Notes under the pieces: generated by a model | Seen by the model: only the letters and a program-made list of their open reading frames with translations | Databases searched by the model: none | Told to the model about the DNA's origin: nothing | Source of the DNA: Nitrospira sp. | GTDB taxonomy: Bacteria > Nitrospirota > Nitrospiria > Nitrospirales > Nitrospiraceae | Direction: 5' to 3' | NCBI GenBank assembly: GCA_024998685.1 | Contig: JACOEH010000001.1 | Coordinates: 62,001-126,000 of the forward strand | DNA: 64,000 nt | Position numbers and translations under genes: made by a program | Shown here: positions 1 through 9,956 of the stretch, in pieces | Layout of the letters: every line of letters begins with the position of its first letter | Numbering within the stretch: the first letter of the stretch is position 1

Positions 1-3000
1 GGAGCAGGATTTTATACTGTCCCAACATCCGTTCAGCGGTCTGAGGCTCGAAAAGATCTGTATTGAACGTCAAGTATGCTCTTCGGGAGAACTCCGTCTC
101 GATCGTCAAGCTCAAGTCGAATTGCGCGGCTTGCGTCTCCACCTCGAACGGCACCCAACTCAACCCTTGGACGTTGATTTCCCCGATGGGAGCATTGGGT
201 ACATTGAAGAGAACCTGCACGAGCGGGGCGGAGCTATGGTCGCGAGCGGAGTGCATCGTCTCGACCAACTTATCGAACGGGAAGTCCTGATTGGCATACG
301 CCTCTAATGCCGTTGTACGCACCCGTGTCATCAACTCGTTGAATGTCGGATCGCCGGAGAGATCGGTACGCAAGATGAGTGTATTGACGAACGAACCGAT
401 GATCGATTCGACCGCGGATTGAGTTCGGTTGGCTATCGGGGAACCTACGGCCACATCGGGTTGCCCGGAATAGCGACTCAAGAGAATCTGGAAACAAGCC
501 AATAGGGTCATGAACACCGTCGCATTGTGTTCGGCGCTGAATTCCTTCAGTCGCTCGATCAACGACGTGGGCAACTCCAGCATGCAATGTGAACCGTTGA
601 ATGTTTGCACGACGGGCCGCGGGTAATCGGTCGGCAACGAAAGCTTGGAAAGTCCGTCCAGCTTCTTCTGCCAATAATCCGATTGTGTGCCGAGCCGGTC
701 GTCGGTCAAGCAACGACGCTGCCACACCGCATAGTCGGCATACTGAAGAAGGATCGGCTTGGCGGTAGGAATTTCTCTTCGGCAAAACGCATTGTAGAAG
801 AATGCAAACTCATGCCCGATGATCCCGAACGACCACTGGTCTCCGATGATATGATGCATCGTGAGCACCAGCACATGGTCCTCGGGCTCGATCTCAATCA
901 AAAGGAATCGGGCCAGAGGACCTTTCTCGAGATCGAACGGCTGATTCGCTTCCTGCTCCACGAGCCGAGCCGCATGCTGTCGACGTTGGTCGAGGGGCAG
1001 TGCCTGAAGATCCATTTCGACCCAATGAGGAGAGCGAAAGGGATGGACCATTTGGACGGGCCCCTCACCCCTCATCATGAACGTCGTTCTAAATGCCTCA
1101 TGTCGGCTACAGATGGCATCGATCGTACTCCGGAGAGCCGCTTTGTCGAGCCGTCCCATCTGCCGCGAAGCGAACGGCATGTTATACGCCGTGCTGTGAG
1201 GAGCCAGCCGATACATCAGCCACATGCGTTGCTGAGAATAAGAAAGGGGAAGCGGCTGATCTCTGGGCACCGGAACGATCGGTGGCATTACGAAAGTGTT
1301 GTGCTCCCTCTGTCGCAACCGCGTCACTTCCTCGGCCAACGCCGCGATCGTCGGTCGCTCAAAAAGCGCCTGGAGCGAGACATCGACTTCAAACAGCTCG
1401 CGTATCCGGGAGACGAGCTGAGTCGCGACCAGGGAGTGACCGCCATGCTCGAAGAAGTGGTCGTGGATGCCTGCCTCGGGGACTTGAAGCACGGATTTCC
1501 AGAGTTCAGCCAAGGATTCTTCGACCAGATTTCTCGGAGCAATCCTGGTTGCCGCCAGACCGGCTGCTTGGTTCGGAACGGGAAGAGCGTGTCGACTCAC
1601 TTTTCCGGCGGCATTGAGCGGCATCGTTTCAAGCCACACAATGACGGAGGGCACCATGTAGTGCGGTAATCGCGCGGCAAGATGACTGCGAATCTGATCG
1701 ACCCTTTTCCTCAGCGACGACTCGCCGGCGACATAACCCACCAATCGATGCTGGTCCGGTTTATCCTGCCGAAGCAGCACCGCCGCTTGATGCACGCCCG
1801 GGAAGTTACTCAACACATACTCGATTTCTCCCAGCTCGATCCGATAACCGCGCAGCTTAACTTGTTGATCTACCCGGCCGAGAAACTCGACATTGCCGTC
1901 GGTGCGATGGCGAGCCAGGTCACCGGTCCGATAGAGCCTGGAGCCGACTACGTAGGGATTCGCAACAAATCGCTCTTGGGTCAGCTGCGGCCGGTTGACG
2001 TAGCCGCGGGCCAGACACTCTCCCGCGATATAGAGTTCTCCCGGTACGCCGATAGGCGTCGGCTGCAGATTTGCATCCAGCACATAGAGCTGCATGTGGT
2101 CGATGGGTTTGCCGATCGGGACTCGGGCTCCTGCTTCCTCACGAGTCGTTTGGTACACGCTGCACCAGACCGAGGCTTCAGTCGGTCCATATTCGTTGTA
2201 CAGCACGGCATGAGGCAGGAGCTGATAATGTCGTCGCACGAGTTCGAGGGGCAAACTCTCTCCGGCAGTGACGATGACACGGAGCGATTCCAGTTGAGCA
2301 CCCACCGCCTCGCCAAGCACGGCATGGTACAAAGAAGGGACCCACACGACATGCGAGATGCGATGATGCTCAATGAGGACAGCCAGCTCCGTGGGGTCGC
2401 GGTGGGCCGCCTCTGATGGAATGACCAGTTCTCCACCATGCAGCAATGTCCAAAATATGCCCGTCACGGACCCGTCAAAAGCCAGGGAAAAAGTCAGCAA
2501 AAATCGGGAGACCGGTTCCGGATAGTACTGAAGTCTGGCATGAAGAGAGGTCACCAGACTGCGATGTGTCACGGCCACACCTTTTGGCCGCCCCGTCGAG
2601 CCCGACGTGTAAATGATATAGGCGAGCTGATCCGGGGAAACAGGAAGTGCTAGGTTCTCCTCCTCTTTCTCCTCCCCGCCCACAGCCGATGCAGACAAGG
2701 CCTCGACGTCACAGATTTGTCCGCCGTAACTCTGTAAATGGTTACGGAGATGCGCCTGTGTGACGACGATGGAAACGTGGGCGTCCTCCAGCATGAGTTG
2801 AAGGCGGTGACCAGGAAAGGACGGGTCCAGGGGAACATAACCACCACCGGCTTTCAGAATGCCCAAGAGGCCCACCAAGGCATCGATCGAACGCTCGACA
2901 CAGAGACCCACCGGCATATCTGCGCCGACCCCTAATTTCCGTAGCGCCCGAGCGACTCGATTCGCTCGTCGATTCAGCTCTCGGTAGCTGATGGATTGCT

Positions 3001-6000
3001 CTCCACATGTCACAGCGGATGCTTGGGGAGTCCGCTCGACCTGTGACTCGATGAGCGCATGGATTCCGGAGGCCGAGTGAGGCGGCTCGGTCCACGTCAA
3101 CTGAATGTGTCGTCTCTCTTCGGAAGTCAGCAATGAAAGTCGGTCAAGACGCGCCTCAGGTTTCTTGAGAAATTCCTCGAGAAGGATCTCAAGCTGTCCC
3201 AACATGCGGTCGATCGTCGAGTCGTCGAAGATCGTGGAATCATGGAGAAACGCCAAGTCCAAGCCGGCCGCCTTGTTGATCACCATCAAGACGAGGTCGA
3301 ACTCCGATGCCGTCGGCTCCCAGGGAAGATGAGCGACTTCAAGATCCTTGACGATGAACGCGGACAACGGGTCGTCTTCACACACTATCATCACGTTAAA
3401 CAGCGGGGACAGCTGACGTGCTCGCTGTAACGACAGCGACTCGATGACCTCTTCAAACGGCAGTTCCTGATGGTCATAGGCGTCCACCACCACCCGACGT
3501 ACCTGCTTCAACAATTCTTGCCCTGTCATCCCAGCCGACAGTTCGGACCGCAACGCCACCGTATTGACGCAATATCCCATCACGTCTTCGAGTTCTCTCC
3601 GGCGTCTGCCGGCCACGATCGATCCAATGACGGCATCCGATTCTTGTGTGTAGCGATGCAGCCATATCGCAAAGACTGCGTACAGCACCATGAACGGTGT
3701 GACGCTCTGGCGCTGACAGAAAAGATCGAGGCGGGCGGAAAGTTCCGGTGAAACCGATCGTGACCGCGCGCCTCCCTCGAACGTGCGCACCCGTGGCCGT
3801 TGACGATCGACCGGTAGCTCAGCGGGAGGGTGGATACCGTTCAACTGCCGAATCCAGTAGGCTCGATGGATCTCACGAAGGCCTTGATCCAGCCTGGTTC
3901 TCTGCCAATCGGCATAGTCCGCATACTGAACAGTCAACGAAGGGAGTCCAGCCTCTTGAGCGTCACCACCGGCTTCCCAAAGAAGGGCCAATTCCTTCCA
4001 GAAGATACGAAGAGACCACCCATCCGCGACGAGACGGTGGAATGTGAGCGACAGGACATACACGTCCTGTCCAAGCGCCAGGAGAGTCACTCTAAATAGC
4101 GGCCCCTCTCGTAAGTCGAATGGCCGGTTCCTTTCCGATCGTAGGAATTGCGGCACCTGAATGTCTCGCTCCGCGGGGTTCAGTGCTTGGAAATCTTCAC
4201 ATCTGATTGCGATGATCGCCTCAGGGGACACTTCTGCGAATCCGTCGCCTCGCTCCGATCCGAAACGAGTTCGAAGAATCTCGTGACGACGGGTGATTTC
4301 CCGCACCGACCGCTCCAACACCTCGGGGTTGACCGGCCCGCGTAGACGCACATCCATGGAAATATGGTTGATCGCGCTCCCCGGATGAACTTGCTCCAAG
4401 AACCACAGTCGCTGCTGCGAGGGGCTGAGAGAAATTTTGCCTTCCCTCGAGGATGCCGAGGGAAGCGGAACAAGTTGACTCCGTGTCTCGTCGGAGCTAT
4501 TTGCGTCCCGGTGCCGGTCATCCGGACTCGTGCTCGGTTCACCGATTCGAGAAGCCAATGCGGACAATGTCGGACATTCGAACAGCACGCTGAGCGGGAG
4601 CTCGACGTGGAAGACATCGAGGACGCGCGCAACGACCTGTGCCGCGAGGAGCGAATTGCCTCCGAGTGCGAAGAAATTCGCATGGCGATGCGGAGGATGT
4701 CCACCAAACACCTCTTGCCAGATATCCGCGAGTCGTTTCTCGATGGGGGTTTGCGGGATCTCGCTCGGCACCCCGTCGGCTTCAGCCTCCTGCGCCTGGT
4801 CCAGCGTGCTCGCGACGACGATAGCGAGTCGGCCGGACACAAAGGCGGCTTTGCAGGCGCCCCGCTGAATTTTTCCGCTGGAAGTTCTGGGGATCGTGCC
4901 GGACTTGATCAGCACCACCGTATGGATTTCGAGTTCATATTCGTCAGCCACCGCGCGACGGATACAGCTGACTATTTCCGACAGATCGGATTCAGGCACC
5001 TGCTTCTCAATCTCGTGGACCAGCGCCACCAGCTCTCCGGTCTTGCCCTCAACGGAGAAGGCCGCGCCATATCCTCGTCGCAAGCCGGGGTGCGCTTGTT
5101 GGGCCGACCACTCCAAATCATGGGGATAATAGTTCCGCCCACGCACGATGATCAAATCTTTGAGGCGTCCGGTCAGGAACAGTTCTCCGCGGCGGAGGAA
5201 TCCCAGGTCCCCGGTCCGCAAATAGGGGCCTTCTCCGGACCCGGCGAGAGTGGCTTTGAATGTGGCGTCGGTTTCTTCCGGTTTGCCCCAGTATCCAGAG
5301 CCGACTCCGGGTCCGGCCAGCCACACTTCTCCCACAACATCCGGCGGACACTCGCCATGAGTCGTAGGATTCACGATCCGTACACGAGTCTCTTCGAGAG
5401 GTTCGCCGCATCCGACCAATGTCCGCGTTCCCGTTTTCGATGCCGGAGATTCTTTGACGATCGAGTCAGCCAACGCGTCCGGCTCTACCGGCAAGACGCT
5501 CGGTTCCGTTCCGGCCCGCTTCATCGTCGCCAATAGCGTGGCTTCCGCAAGTCCATATCCCGGGGCAAACGCCGCTCGCCGAAAGCCGTGTGGACCAAAG
5601 GTATCGATAAACTGCTCGACGGTGTCCGGATGGATGGGTTCGGCGCCGCAACTGGCGACCATCCAGGTGCTCAAGTCAACCTGCCACTCCTTCTGCTGCG
5701 GCACAGCCCTGAGACAAGCCTCATAGGAGAAATTCGGTCCCCCGCTGTGGGTAATCGCGAATCGAGACACCGCTTCGAGCCATCGTAATGGCCGCCGGAG
5801 AAAGGTAATGGGCGACATCAAATAAGCGGGAATACCGGAATAGAACGGGGTGATGATTCCGTGGAGTAACCCATAGTCATGGAAATACGGCAACCAGCAG
5901 AGCGATCGGCTGCGGCTCGACACTTCTCCTGCCAGACTCAAGGCCTTACAGTGAGCGAGGACGTTTCCATGGCTGATCATGACGCCGCGAGGAACGGCCG

Positions 6001-6535
6001 TCGATCCTGAGGTATATTGCAAGTAGGCAAGGGCGGTGGGGTGAGGCCGTGATAACTCAACCGACTCGACTGAATTGTAGGGTTGATCCGTCGCCAACCA
6101 CTTGATCGGACTCACCTCGTTCGGGAGAGAACACTCCGAAGACAGAGCTGCGATACTTGCGGTCGTGAGCACCAGCGATACCTGAGCATCCTCGATAATG
6201 CTGCGCAGTCTGGGCAGCCCCTGCTTTCGCCTGATTGGATCGGGAGCCGGAGCGGGAACCGGCACGAGACCGGCACAGACACATGCCCAAAAGGCGCATG
6301 CGACATCGAGTCCTTGCGGATAGAGCAAAAGGACGTTGGTTCCTGGTGGGACTTCGCGTGCGAGATGGCCGGCAATCGAGCGCACGCTGGGTTCAAGCTG
6401 GCCATAGGTCAATTGACTGTCAAGTTCGAGGTTGTCGCGAACAAAAGCATAGGCAAGCTCATTCGGCTGTTGGCGGCATCGAAGTTCGAAGAGATCGGCG
6501 AGGTTGTCGATAGCCCGAGGAGGAAGTTTAGACAT
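1..6535 (-). CDS. Lipopeptide-type nonribosomal peptide synthetase, FAAL-PCP-C-A-PCP-C (3' end outside window)
   Basis: Open without a stop to the window edge (about 2178 residues seen). Domain order: fatty acyl-AMP ligase about 1-585 (AMP motif YTSGSTAVPRG at 174-184; C-terminal GRLKDLIIVRGRNYYP); carrier with GGNSL, Ser628; condensation domain about 700-1130 whose active-site motif reads HRLVADG (His833-Arg834) instead of HHxxxDG; adenylation domain about 1155-1640 (YIIYTSGSTGRPKG, NEYGPTE); carrier GGHSL, Ser1701; second condensation domain with HHIIGDQ at His1894-His1895. FAAL-led lines load a fatty acid, so the product is probably a lipopeptide. Specificity residues read by hand by alignment to PheA are D-G-T-W-V-A-E-V-W, which I cannot assign. 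The start ATG has no clear Shine-Dalgarno site; a GTG 14 codons upstream is possible. Confidence 0.93.
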   Translation of the reverse strand, partial: MSKLPPRAIDNLADLFELRCRQQPNELAYAFVRDNLELDSQLTYGQLEPSVRSIAGHLAREVPPGTNVLLLYPQGLDVACAFWACVCAGLVPVPAPAPDPIRRKQGLPRLRSIIEDAQVSLVLTTASIAALSSECSLPNEVSPIKWLATDQPYNSVESVELSRPHPTALAYLQYTSGSTAVPRGVMISHGNVLAHCKALSLAGEVSSRSRSLCWLPYFHDYGLLHGIITPFYSGIPAYLMSPITFLRRPLRWLEAVSRFAITHSGGPNFSYEACLRAVPQQKEWQVDLSTWMVASCGAEPIHPDTVEQFIDTFGPHGFRRAAFAPGYGLAEATLLATMKRAGTEPSVLPVEPDALADSIVKESPASKTGTRTLVGCGEPLEETRVRIVNPTTHGECPPDVVGEVWLAGPGVGSGYWGKPEETDATFKATLAGSGEGPYLRTGDLGFLRRGELFLTGRLKDLIIVRGRNYYPHDLEWSAQQAHPGLRRGYGAAFSVEGKTGELVALVHEIEKQVPESDLSEIVSCIRRAVADEYELEIHTVVLIKSGTIPRTSSGKIQRGACKAAFVSGRLAIVVASTLDQAQEAEADGVPSEIPQTPIEKRLADIWQEVFGGHPPHRHANFFALGGNSLLAAQVVARVLDVFHVELPLSVLFECPTLSALASRIGEPSTSPDDRHRDANSSDETRSQLVPLPSASSREGKISLSPSQQRLWFLEQVHPGSAINHISMDVRLRGPVNPEVLERSVREITRRHEILRTRFGSERGDGFAEVSPEAIIAIRCEDFQALNPAERDIQVPQFLRSERNRPFDLREGPLFRVTLLALGQDVYVLSLTFHRLVADGWSLRIFWKELALLWEAGGDAQEAGLPSLTVQYADYADWQRTRLDQGLREIHRAYWIRQLNGIHPPAELPVDRQRPRVRTFEGGARSRSVSPELSARLDLFCQRQSVTPFMVLYAVFAIWLHRYTQESDAVIGSIVAGRRRRELEDVMGYCVNTVALRSELSAGMTGQELLKQVRRVVVDAYDHQELPFEEVIESLSLQRARQLSPLFNVMIVCEDDPLSAFIVKDLEVAHLPWEPTASEFDLVLMVINKAAGLDLAFLHDSTIFDDSTIDRMLGQLEILLEEFLKKPEARLDRLSLLTSEERRHIQLTWTEPPHSASGIHALIESQVERTPQASAVTCGEQSISYRELNRRANRVARALRKLGVGADMPVGLCVERSIDALVGLLGILKAGGGYVPLDPSFPGHRLQLMLEDAHVSIVVTQAHLRNHLQSYGGQICDVEALSASAVGGEEKEEENLALPVSPDQLAYIIYTSGSTGRPKGVAVTHRSLVTSLHARLQYYPEPVSRFLLTFSLAFDGSVTGIFWTLLHGGELVIPSEAAHRDPTELAVLIEHHRISHVVWVPSLYHAVLGEAVGAQLESLRVIVTAGESLPLELVRRHYQLLPHAVLYNEYGPTEASVWCSVYQTTREEAGARVPIGKPIDHMQLYVLDANLQPTPIGVPGELYIAGECLARGYVNRPQLTQERFVANPYVVGSRLYRTGDLARHRTDGNVEFLGRVDQQVKLRGYRIELGEIEYVLSNFPGVHQAAVLLRQDKPDQHRLVGYVAGESSLRKRVDQIRSHLAARLPHYMVPSVIVWLETMPLNAAGKVSRHALPVPNQAAGLAATRIAPRNLVEESLAELWKSVLQVPEAGIHDHFFEHGGHSLVATQLVSRIRELFEVDVSLQALFERPTIAALAEEVTRLRQREHNTFVMPPIVPVPRDQPLPLSYSQQRMWLMYRLAPHSTAYNMPFASRQMGRLDKAALRSTIDAICSRHEAFRTTFMMRGEGPVQMVHPFRSPHWVEMDLQALPLDQRRQHAARLVEQEANQPFDLEKGPLARFLLIEIEPEDHVLVLTMHHIIGDQWSFGIIGHEFAFFYNAFCRREIPTAKPILLQYADYAVWQRRCLTDDRLGTQSDYWQKKLDGLSKLSLPTDYPRPVVQTFNGSHCMLELPTSLIERLKEFSAEHNATVFMTLLACFQILLSRYSGQPDVAVGSPIANRTQSAVESIIGSFVNTLILRTDLSGDPTFNELMTRVRTTALEAYANQDFPFDKLVETMHSARDHSSAPLVQVLFNVPNAPIGEINVQGLSWVPFEVETQAAQFDLSLTIETEFSRRAYLTFNTDLFEPQTAERMLGQYKILL

Positions 6536-6984
6536 GGAGGCGAGACATCCGGATCTTCTATCCTGAAAAAATCCGTTCACTCCTATCGACTATCCGTTCA
6601 CCGATGACTAGAGTAGTGCGCTTGATAACAAATTCAAAGAATTTCTCGGTTTCCAACCGAACAAGAATTCCTCCCGACACTCCATGCGCCGTCGAACCAG
6701 ATCTTCCTTTATATAAGATCCGTCGTCGTGTTTGCGGCCGGTGTAAGCGATAAAGATACTAACCACTTAACCCTAATTCAAGTGAACCAAGGGTAAGATC
6801 TGTAGCATTCCGCGTCATAGGAGAAACGAGCTCTGAGGATTTTTTCGCCAAATCACCCTTTTGCTCCGCGCACGCAATTTGAGTGAGCTATGTAAGCCAT
6901 TGATATGCAATGAACAAATCATATCGTCGCTGGAATGAATCATGGCATACTGATCGCACGGGTTCGGTTATCAAAGGGAGAAAG
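6536..6984. other. Divergent intergenic region
   Basis: This stretch separates the leftward synthetase from the rightward cytochrome island, so it should hold promoters for both directions. It is more AT-rich than its flanks. I see no gene, no convincing -35/-10 pair and no clear operator in it. Confidence 0.4.
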
Positions 6985-7374
6985 ATGTCTATCACTGGAT
7001 CAAGGCTGGTGCTGTGCGCAGTGTTAGCCGGTTTGTCGGGACTGGGGTTCAGCAACAGCGGAGTAAAAGATCTCACGACGTTTCCAAAGGGAGCCGATCC
7101 GGTCAGTGGGCGAGAAATCTATGTGAATACCTGCATTCGGTGTCATGGAATCGACGGCAAAGGTGCGCTTGGAATCAAACTTGTTCCGTCTCCGGCCGAC
7201 CTCACCTCACCCGTGGTTCAAGATCGACTCGACGGGACGTTATTTCGGCGCATTCATGAAGGCAAACCGAATACCGCTATGGGCGCATGGAAACACAGTC
7301 TCTCTGATGAAGAGATTTGGGATGTCTTGGCTTATGTGCGAACACTCGGGGTTGAACGAGGCGAGCAACCATAG
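6985..7374 (+). CDS. Small monoheme c-type cytochrome
   Basis: 129 residues. A hydrophobic N-terminal signal segment precedes one haem c motif, CIRCH, followed by GIDGKG and a distal KPNTAMGAWKHSLS loop whose Met is the likely sixth ligand. The protein ends in the class I cytochrome helix LSDEEIWDVLAYVRTL. An in-frame upstream start exists, but ATG 6985 is preceded by AAAGGGAGAAAG at good spacing and gives a proper signal peptide. First gene of the sulfur/cytochrome island. It is similar to the cytochromes at 10921 and 13767. The partner is unknown; a periplasmic electron shuttle is inferred. Confidence 0.85.
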   Translation: MSITGSRLVLCAVLAGLSGLGFSNSGVKDLTTFPKGADPVSGREIYVNTCIRCHGIDGKGALGIKLVPSPADLTSPVVQDRLDGTLFRRIHEGKPNTAMGAWKHSLSDEEIWDVLAYVRTLGVERGEQP

Positions 7375-7440
7375 TGAGTCCAATGGACAGGAGATGTCTC
7401 CTATGCGTGTGTGATGTATAAGATCAATGAGGTCCGATCT

Positions 7441-8295
7441 ATGAGTCGACCGGTCATTGCAGGTGTCGTACTGGGGAGCGCCCTTTTGATGACGATCAGC
7501 TGTGTGCCGCCTCCACGGGTGAAGGGGAGCGACGAGGCGGTTGCTCGTGCGACTGCGGGGTCCACAGTCGACGCCTTGTTTGCCCCGCCATCGCCTGAAA
7601 CGATTCCCGGTGATCTGAGAGGCGAGCAGATCCGACTGGGCTACAAGATGATTGTGGACACACAGGAATATGGAAAACGGTATGTCGGGAACGCGCTCAA
7701 CTGCGCCAATTGCCATTTGGACGGGGGGCTCAATCCGAATGCCGCATCATTTGTCGGTATCAGCACACTCTATCCACAATATCGTGAACGAGCCGGCCGA
7801 CAGATGACTCTGGCCGATCGGATCAACGAGTGTTTTGAGCGCAGTATGAACGGGAAACCTCTGCCGTCCGACAGTGTCAAGCTTACGGCTATTGTCGCGT
7901 ACATCGAGTGGTTGTCGGAAAATATGCCGCCCGGCAGTACGGTTCCGTGGCGAGGAATCCCGGGCCTGACCTCGACCCATCAGACTGATCCTCTCAACGG
8001 GAAAACGGTTTTTGAGAAAAAGTGTGTCTTTTGCCACGGCTCCGACGGGCAAGGGACGATGGCGGGGCCGCCGGTGTGGGGGCCGCGTTCGTACAGTATC
8101 GGCGCAGAAATGGCGCGTGTCGGCGTGGCCGCCGCATTTATCAAGGCCAACATGCCGCGAGGCTGGGGGTGGACGGTGACGGACGATGAAGCCATCGATG
8201 TCGCAACCTATATCAATGCGCAGCCTCGACCGGACTTTTCCGACAAGATTCATGATTGGCCGAATGGAAACAAGCCGGCCGATACACCCTATTGA
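7441..8295 (+). CDS. Diheme cytochrome c lipoprotein, thiosulfate dehydrogenase (TsdA)-like
   Basis: 284 residues. The lipoprotein signal ends LLMTISC. Two haem motifs, CANCH (in NALNCANCHLDGG) and CVFCH, lie in two cytochrome domains. The text around INECFERSMNGKPLP and the C-terminal PPVWGPRSY, AAFIKANMPRG and DVATYINAQPRPDF matches what I know of TsdA, which oxidises thiosulfate to tetrathionate. TsdA normally has a Cys as distal ligand of haem 1, about 18 residues after the first CxxCH. No Cys lies there, so thiosulfate activity is uncertain. ATG 7441 has GAGG nine bases upstream. It is followed closely by OsmC and sorAB. Confidence 0.75.
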   Translation: MSRPVIAGVVLGSALLMTISCVPPPRVKGSDEAVARATAGSTVDALFAPPSPETIPGDLRGEQIRLGYKMIVDTQEYGKRYVGNALNCANCHLDGGLNPNAASFVGISTLYPQYRERAGRQMTLADRINECFERSMNGKPLPSDSVKLTAIVAYIEWLSENMPPGSTVPWRGIPGLTSTHQTDPLNGKTVFEKKCVFCHGSDGQGTMAGPPVWGPRSYSIGAEMARVGVAAAFIKANMPRGWGWTVTDDEAIDVATYINAQPRPDFSDKIHDWPNGNKPADTPY

Positions 8296-8343
8296 GTGGG
8301 ACGCCGGCCATTTGTAACCGTAATGAGCGAGGTTAGGTGCGGT

Positions 8344-8769
8344 ATGAAGTTGACGGCGGTCTATCATGGAGGAACGCGTTACGATATTGTGAGCGGCCGG
8401 CATCGAATCATCACCGACCAAGCGGTGGAGGACGGAGGGCAGGACGCCGGAATGGGTCCGGTTGAACTGTTCGTCGGATCCGTCGCCAGTTGTGTCGCAT
8501 ATTTCGTAGGGCAATTCTGCGGGCGGCACGGTATTCCTCGGGACAGCTTGAGCGTCGATGCGGAATGGGTGATGGCCGAAGGTCCTCATCGAGTCGGTCG
8601 CATCGACATCGGCATCCACCTTCCTCACCGAATCACCACTGAGATGAAAGAACGGCTGTTAAGAGTGGCCCGTGGATGCACCGTTCATCAGTCGTTGACG
8701 GTTGTGCCGACGGTGGCGATTACGCTCAATCCACATAGCCATGCAGGAAATCAATCCTCCGAAAAATAG
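8344..8769 (+). CDS. OsmC/Ohr-family protein
   Basis: 141 residues. The OsmC fold is recognisable: an N-terminal beta segment, then GPVELFVGSVASCVAYFVGQFC, and a second conserved Cys in ARGCTVHQSL. Family members reduce organic hydroperoxides with this Cys pair, and some act with sulfur-transfer proteins. It lies between the TsdA-like cytochrome and sorA, which suggests a redox role in sulfur metabolism rather than general peroxide defence (inference). The start at 8344 follows GAGGTTAGG; an ATG at 8323 is an alternative. Confidence 0.8.
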   Translation: MKLTAVYHGGTRYDIVSGRHRIITDQAVEDGGQDAGMGPVELFVGSVASCVAYFVGQFCGRHGIPRDSLSVDAEWVMAEGPHRVGRIDIGIHLPHRITTEMKERLLRVARGCTVHQSLTVVPTVAITLNPHSHAGNQSSEK

Positions 8770-8777
8770 ATTAGGCG

Positions 8778-9956
8778 ATGGACATCTCGCGGCGTTCTCT
8801 ATTCAAAACACTTCTCCAGGGTATGGGAGCCGGCCTGCTGTTCAGCCGGCGGCTCCCTCCGGCGCTGGCGATCGGAGAAGAGCCGGGCCGCAATGAATCG
8901 GGACCTTTAATTACGCGCGTCACCAGGCCACTCGATGCGGAGACTCCCGTCCGTGAATTCACGTCCTTCCTGACACCTAACCACCGGTTTTTCGTGCGAA
9001 GCCATTTCGGGCCGCCGGCGCCGGAGTTGATTTCCGAGGCGGGCTGGAAGTTGCGGGTCAACGGCTTGGTTGAGCGATCGCAAGAATTCACGTTGAAGGA
9101 TCTGAAGCAATTGGAGCCGGTGACGATCACAGCGGTCGTTCAATGCAGCGGCAATGGCCGTACATTTCACCGACCCAAGGTCCCCGGTGTGCAATGGGAG
9201 AGGGGCGCGGTCGGCAACGCTGAATGGACCGGAGTACGACTGTGCGACGTGCTGGCGAGGGCGGCCGTAAAGGAGGGAGCGCAACACGTGCAGCTGCAAG
9301 GCGCCGATCGGCCTGTGATGGCCTCCGTGCCGCTCTTCACCAGGAGCATTCCATTGGCCAAGGCACTGCATCCGGACACGATTCTGGCCTATGAGATGAA
9401 CGGACGGCCGCTGCCTGTGCTGCATGGGGCTCCTCTACGGGCCATCCTACCTGGCTGGATGGCCGATTCATGCACGAAATGGCTGACGGAAATTACGGTC
9501 CAGCCGGAAACGGCGAAGGGCTACTATATGGAGACGGCTTATCGCATGCCGGTGAAGCCGGTAGAGGCCGGTACCATATCGACTGGTCCATCTACTCCGG
9601 TGGAAGCGATGGTCGTGAAATCGCTGATCGCCGCGCCGCACGAGGATGAAACGGTCAAGGTCGGACCGGTAACGGTTCAGGGCGTGTCCTGGAGCGGAGA
9701 AGCGACGGTGGTGCAAGTCGAGGTGTCGGTCGATGGTGGAAAAACGTGGGAGCCGGCGCGGTTGCTCGGGGAAGACCTCCCCTACGCCTGGCGGCAATGG
9801 CAATGGCTCTGGAAAGCTCGAACGGCAGGGCCGACGACGATTCTCTGCCGCGCGATCGACTCGCGCGGAGACACGCAACCGGCGGCGACGCCATGGAATC
9901 CCGGCGGCTTCCTCTGGAACGGCTGGGATCGCGTATCGGTGACGGTGGTTGCATGA
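8778..9956 (+). CDS. sorA: Sulfite dehydrogenase molybdopterin subunit SorA
   Basis: 392 residues of the sulfite oxidase family. The N-terminus SRRSLFKTLLQGMGAGLL is a twin-arginine signal, so the folded Mo enzyme is exported. The Mo-coordinating Cys lies in VVQCSGNGRTFH. The substrate-pocket and dimerisation parts follow (NGRPLPVLHGAPLRAILPGW; VSWSGEATVVQVEVSVDGGKTW; FLWNGWDRV). Members oxidise sulfite to sulfate and pass electrons to a cytochrome c; the following gene overlaps by four bases (ATGA) and encodes a haem c protein, as in SorAB. Methionine sulfoxide reductase MsrP is related but lacks this C-terminal domain. Confidence 0.88.
   Translation: MDISRRSLFKTLLQGMGAGLLFSRRLPPALAIGEEPGRNESGPLITRVTRPLDAETPVREFTSFLTPNHRFFVRSHFGPPAPELISEAGWKLRVNGLVERSQEFTLKDLKQLEPVTITAVVQCSGNGRTFHRPKVPGVQWERGAVGNAEWTGVRLCDVLARAAVKEGAQHVQLQGADRPVMASVPLFTRSIPLAKALHPDTILAYEMNGRPLPVLHGAPLRAILPGWMADSCTKWLTEITVQPETAKGYYMETAYRMPVKPVEAGTISTGPSTPVEAMVVKSLIAAPHEDETVKVGPVTVQGVSWSGEATVVQVEVSVDGGKTWEPARLLGEDLPYAWRQWQWLWKARTAGPTTILCRAIDSRGDTQPAATPWNPGGFLWNGWDRVSVTVVA

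Noticed and set aside
270-6607. Many medium open frames in other frames across the synthetase region
   Set aside because: All are shadows of the continuous minus-strand synthetase frame, which carries every conserved domain motif.
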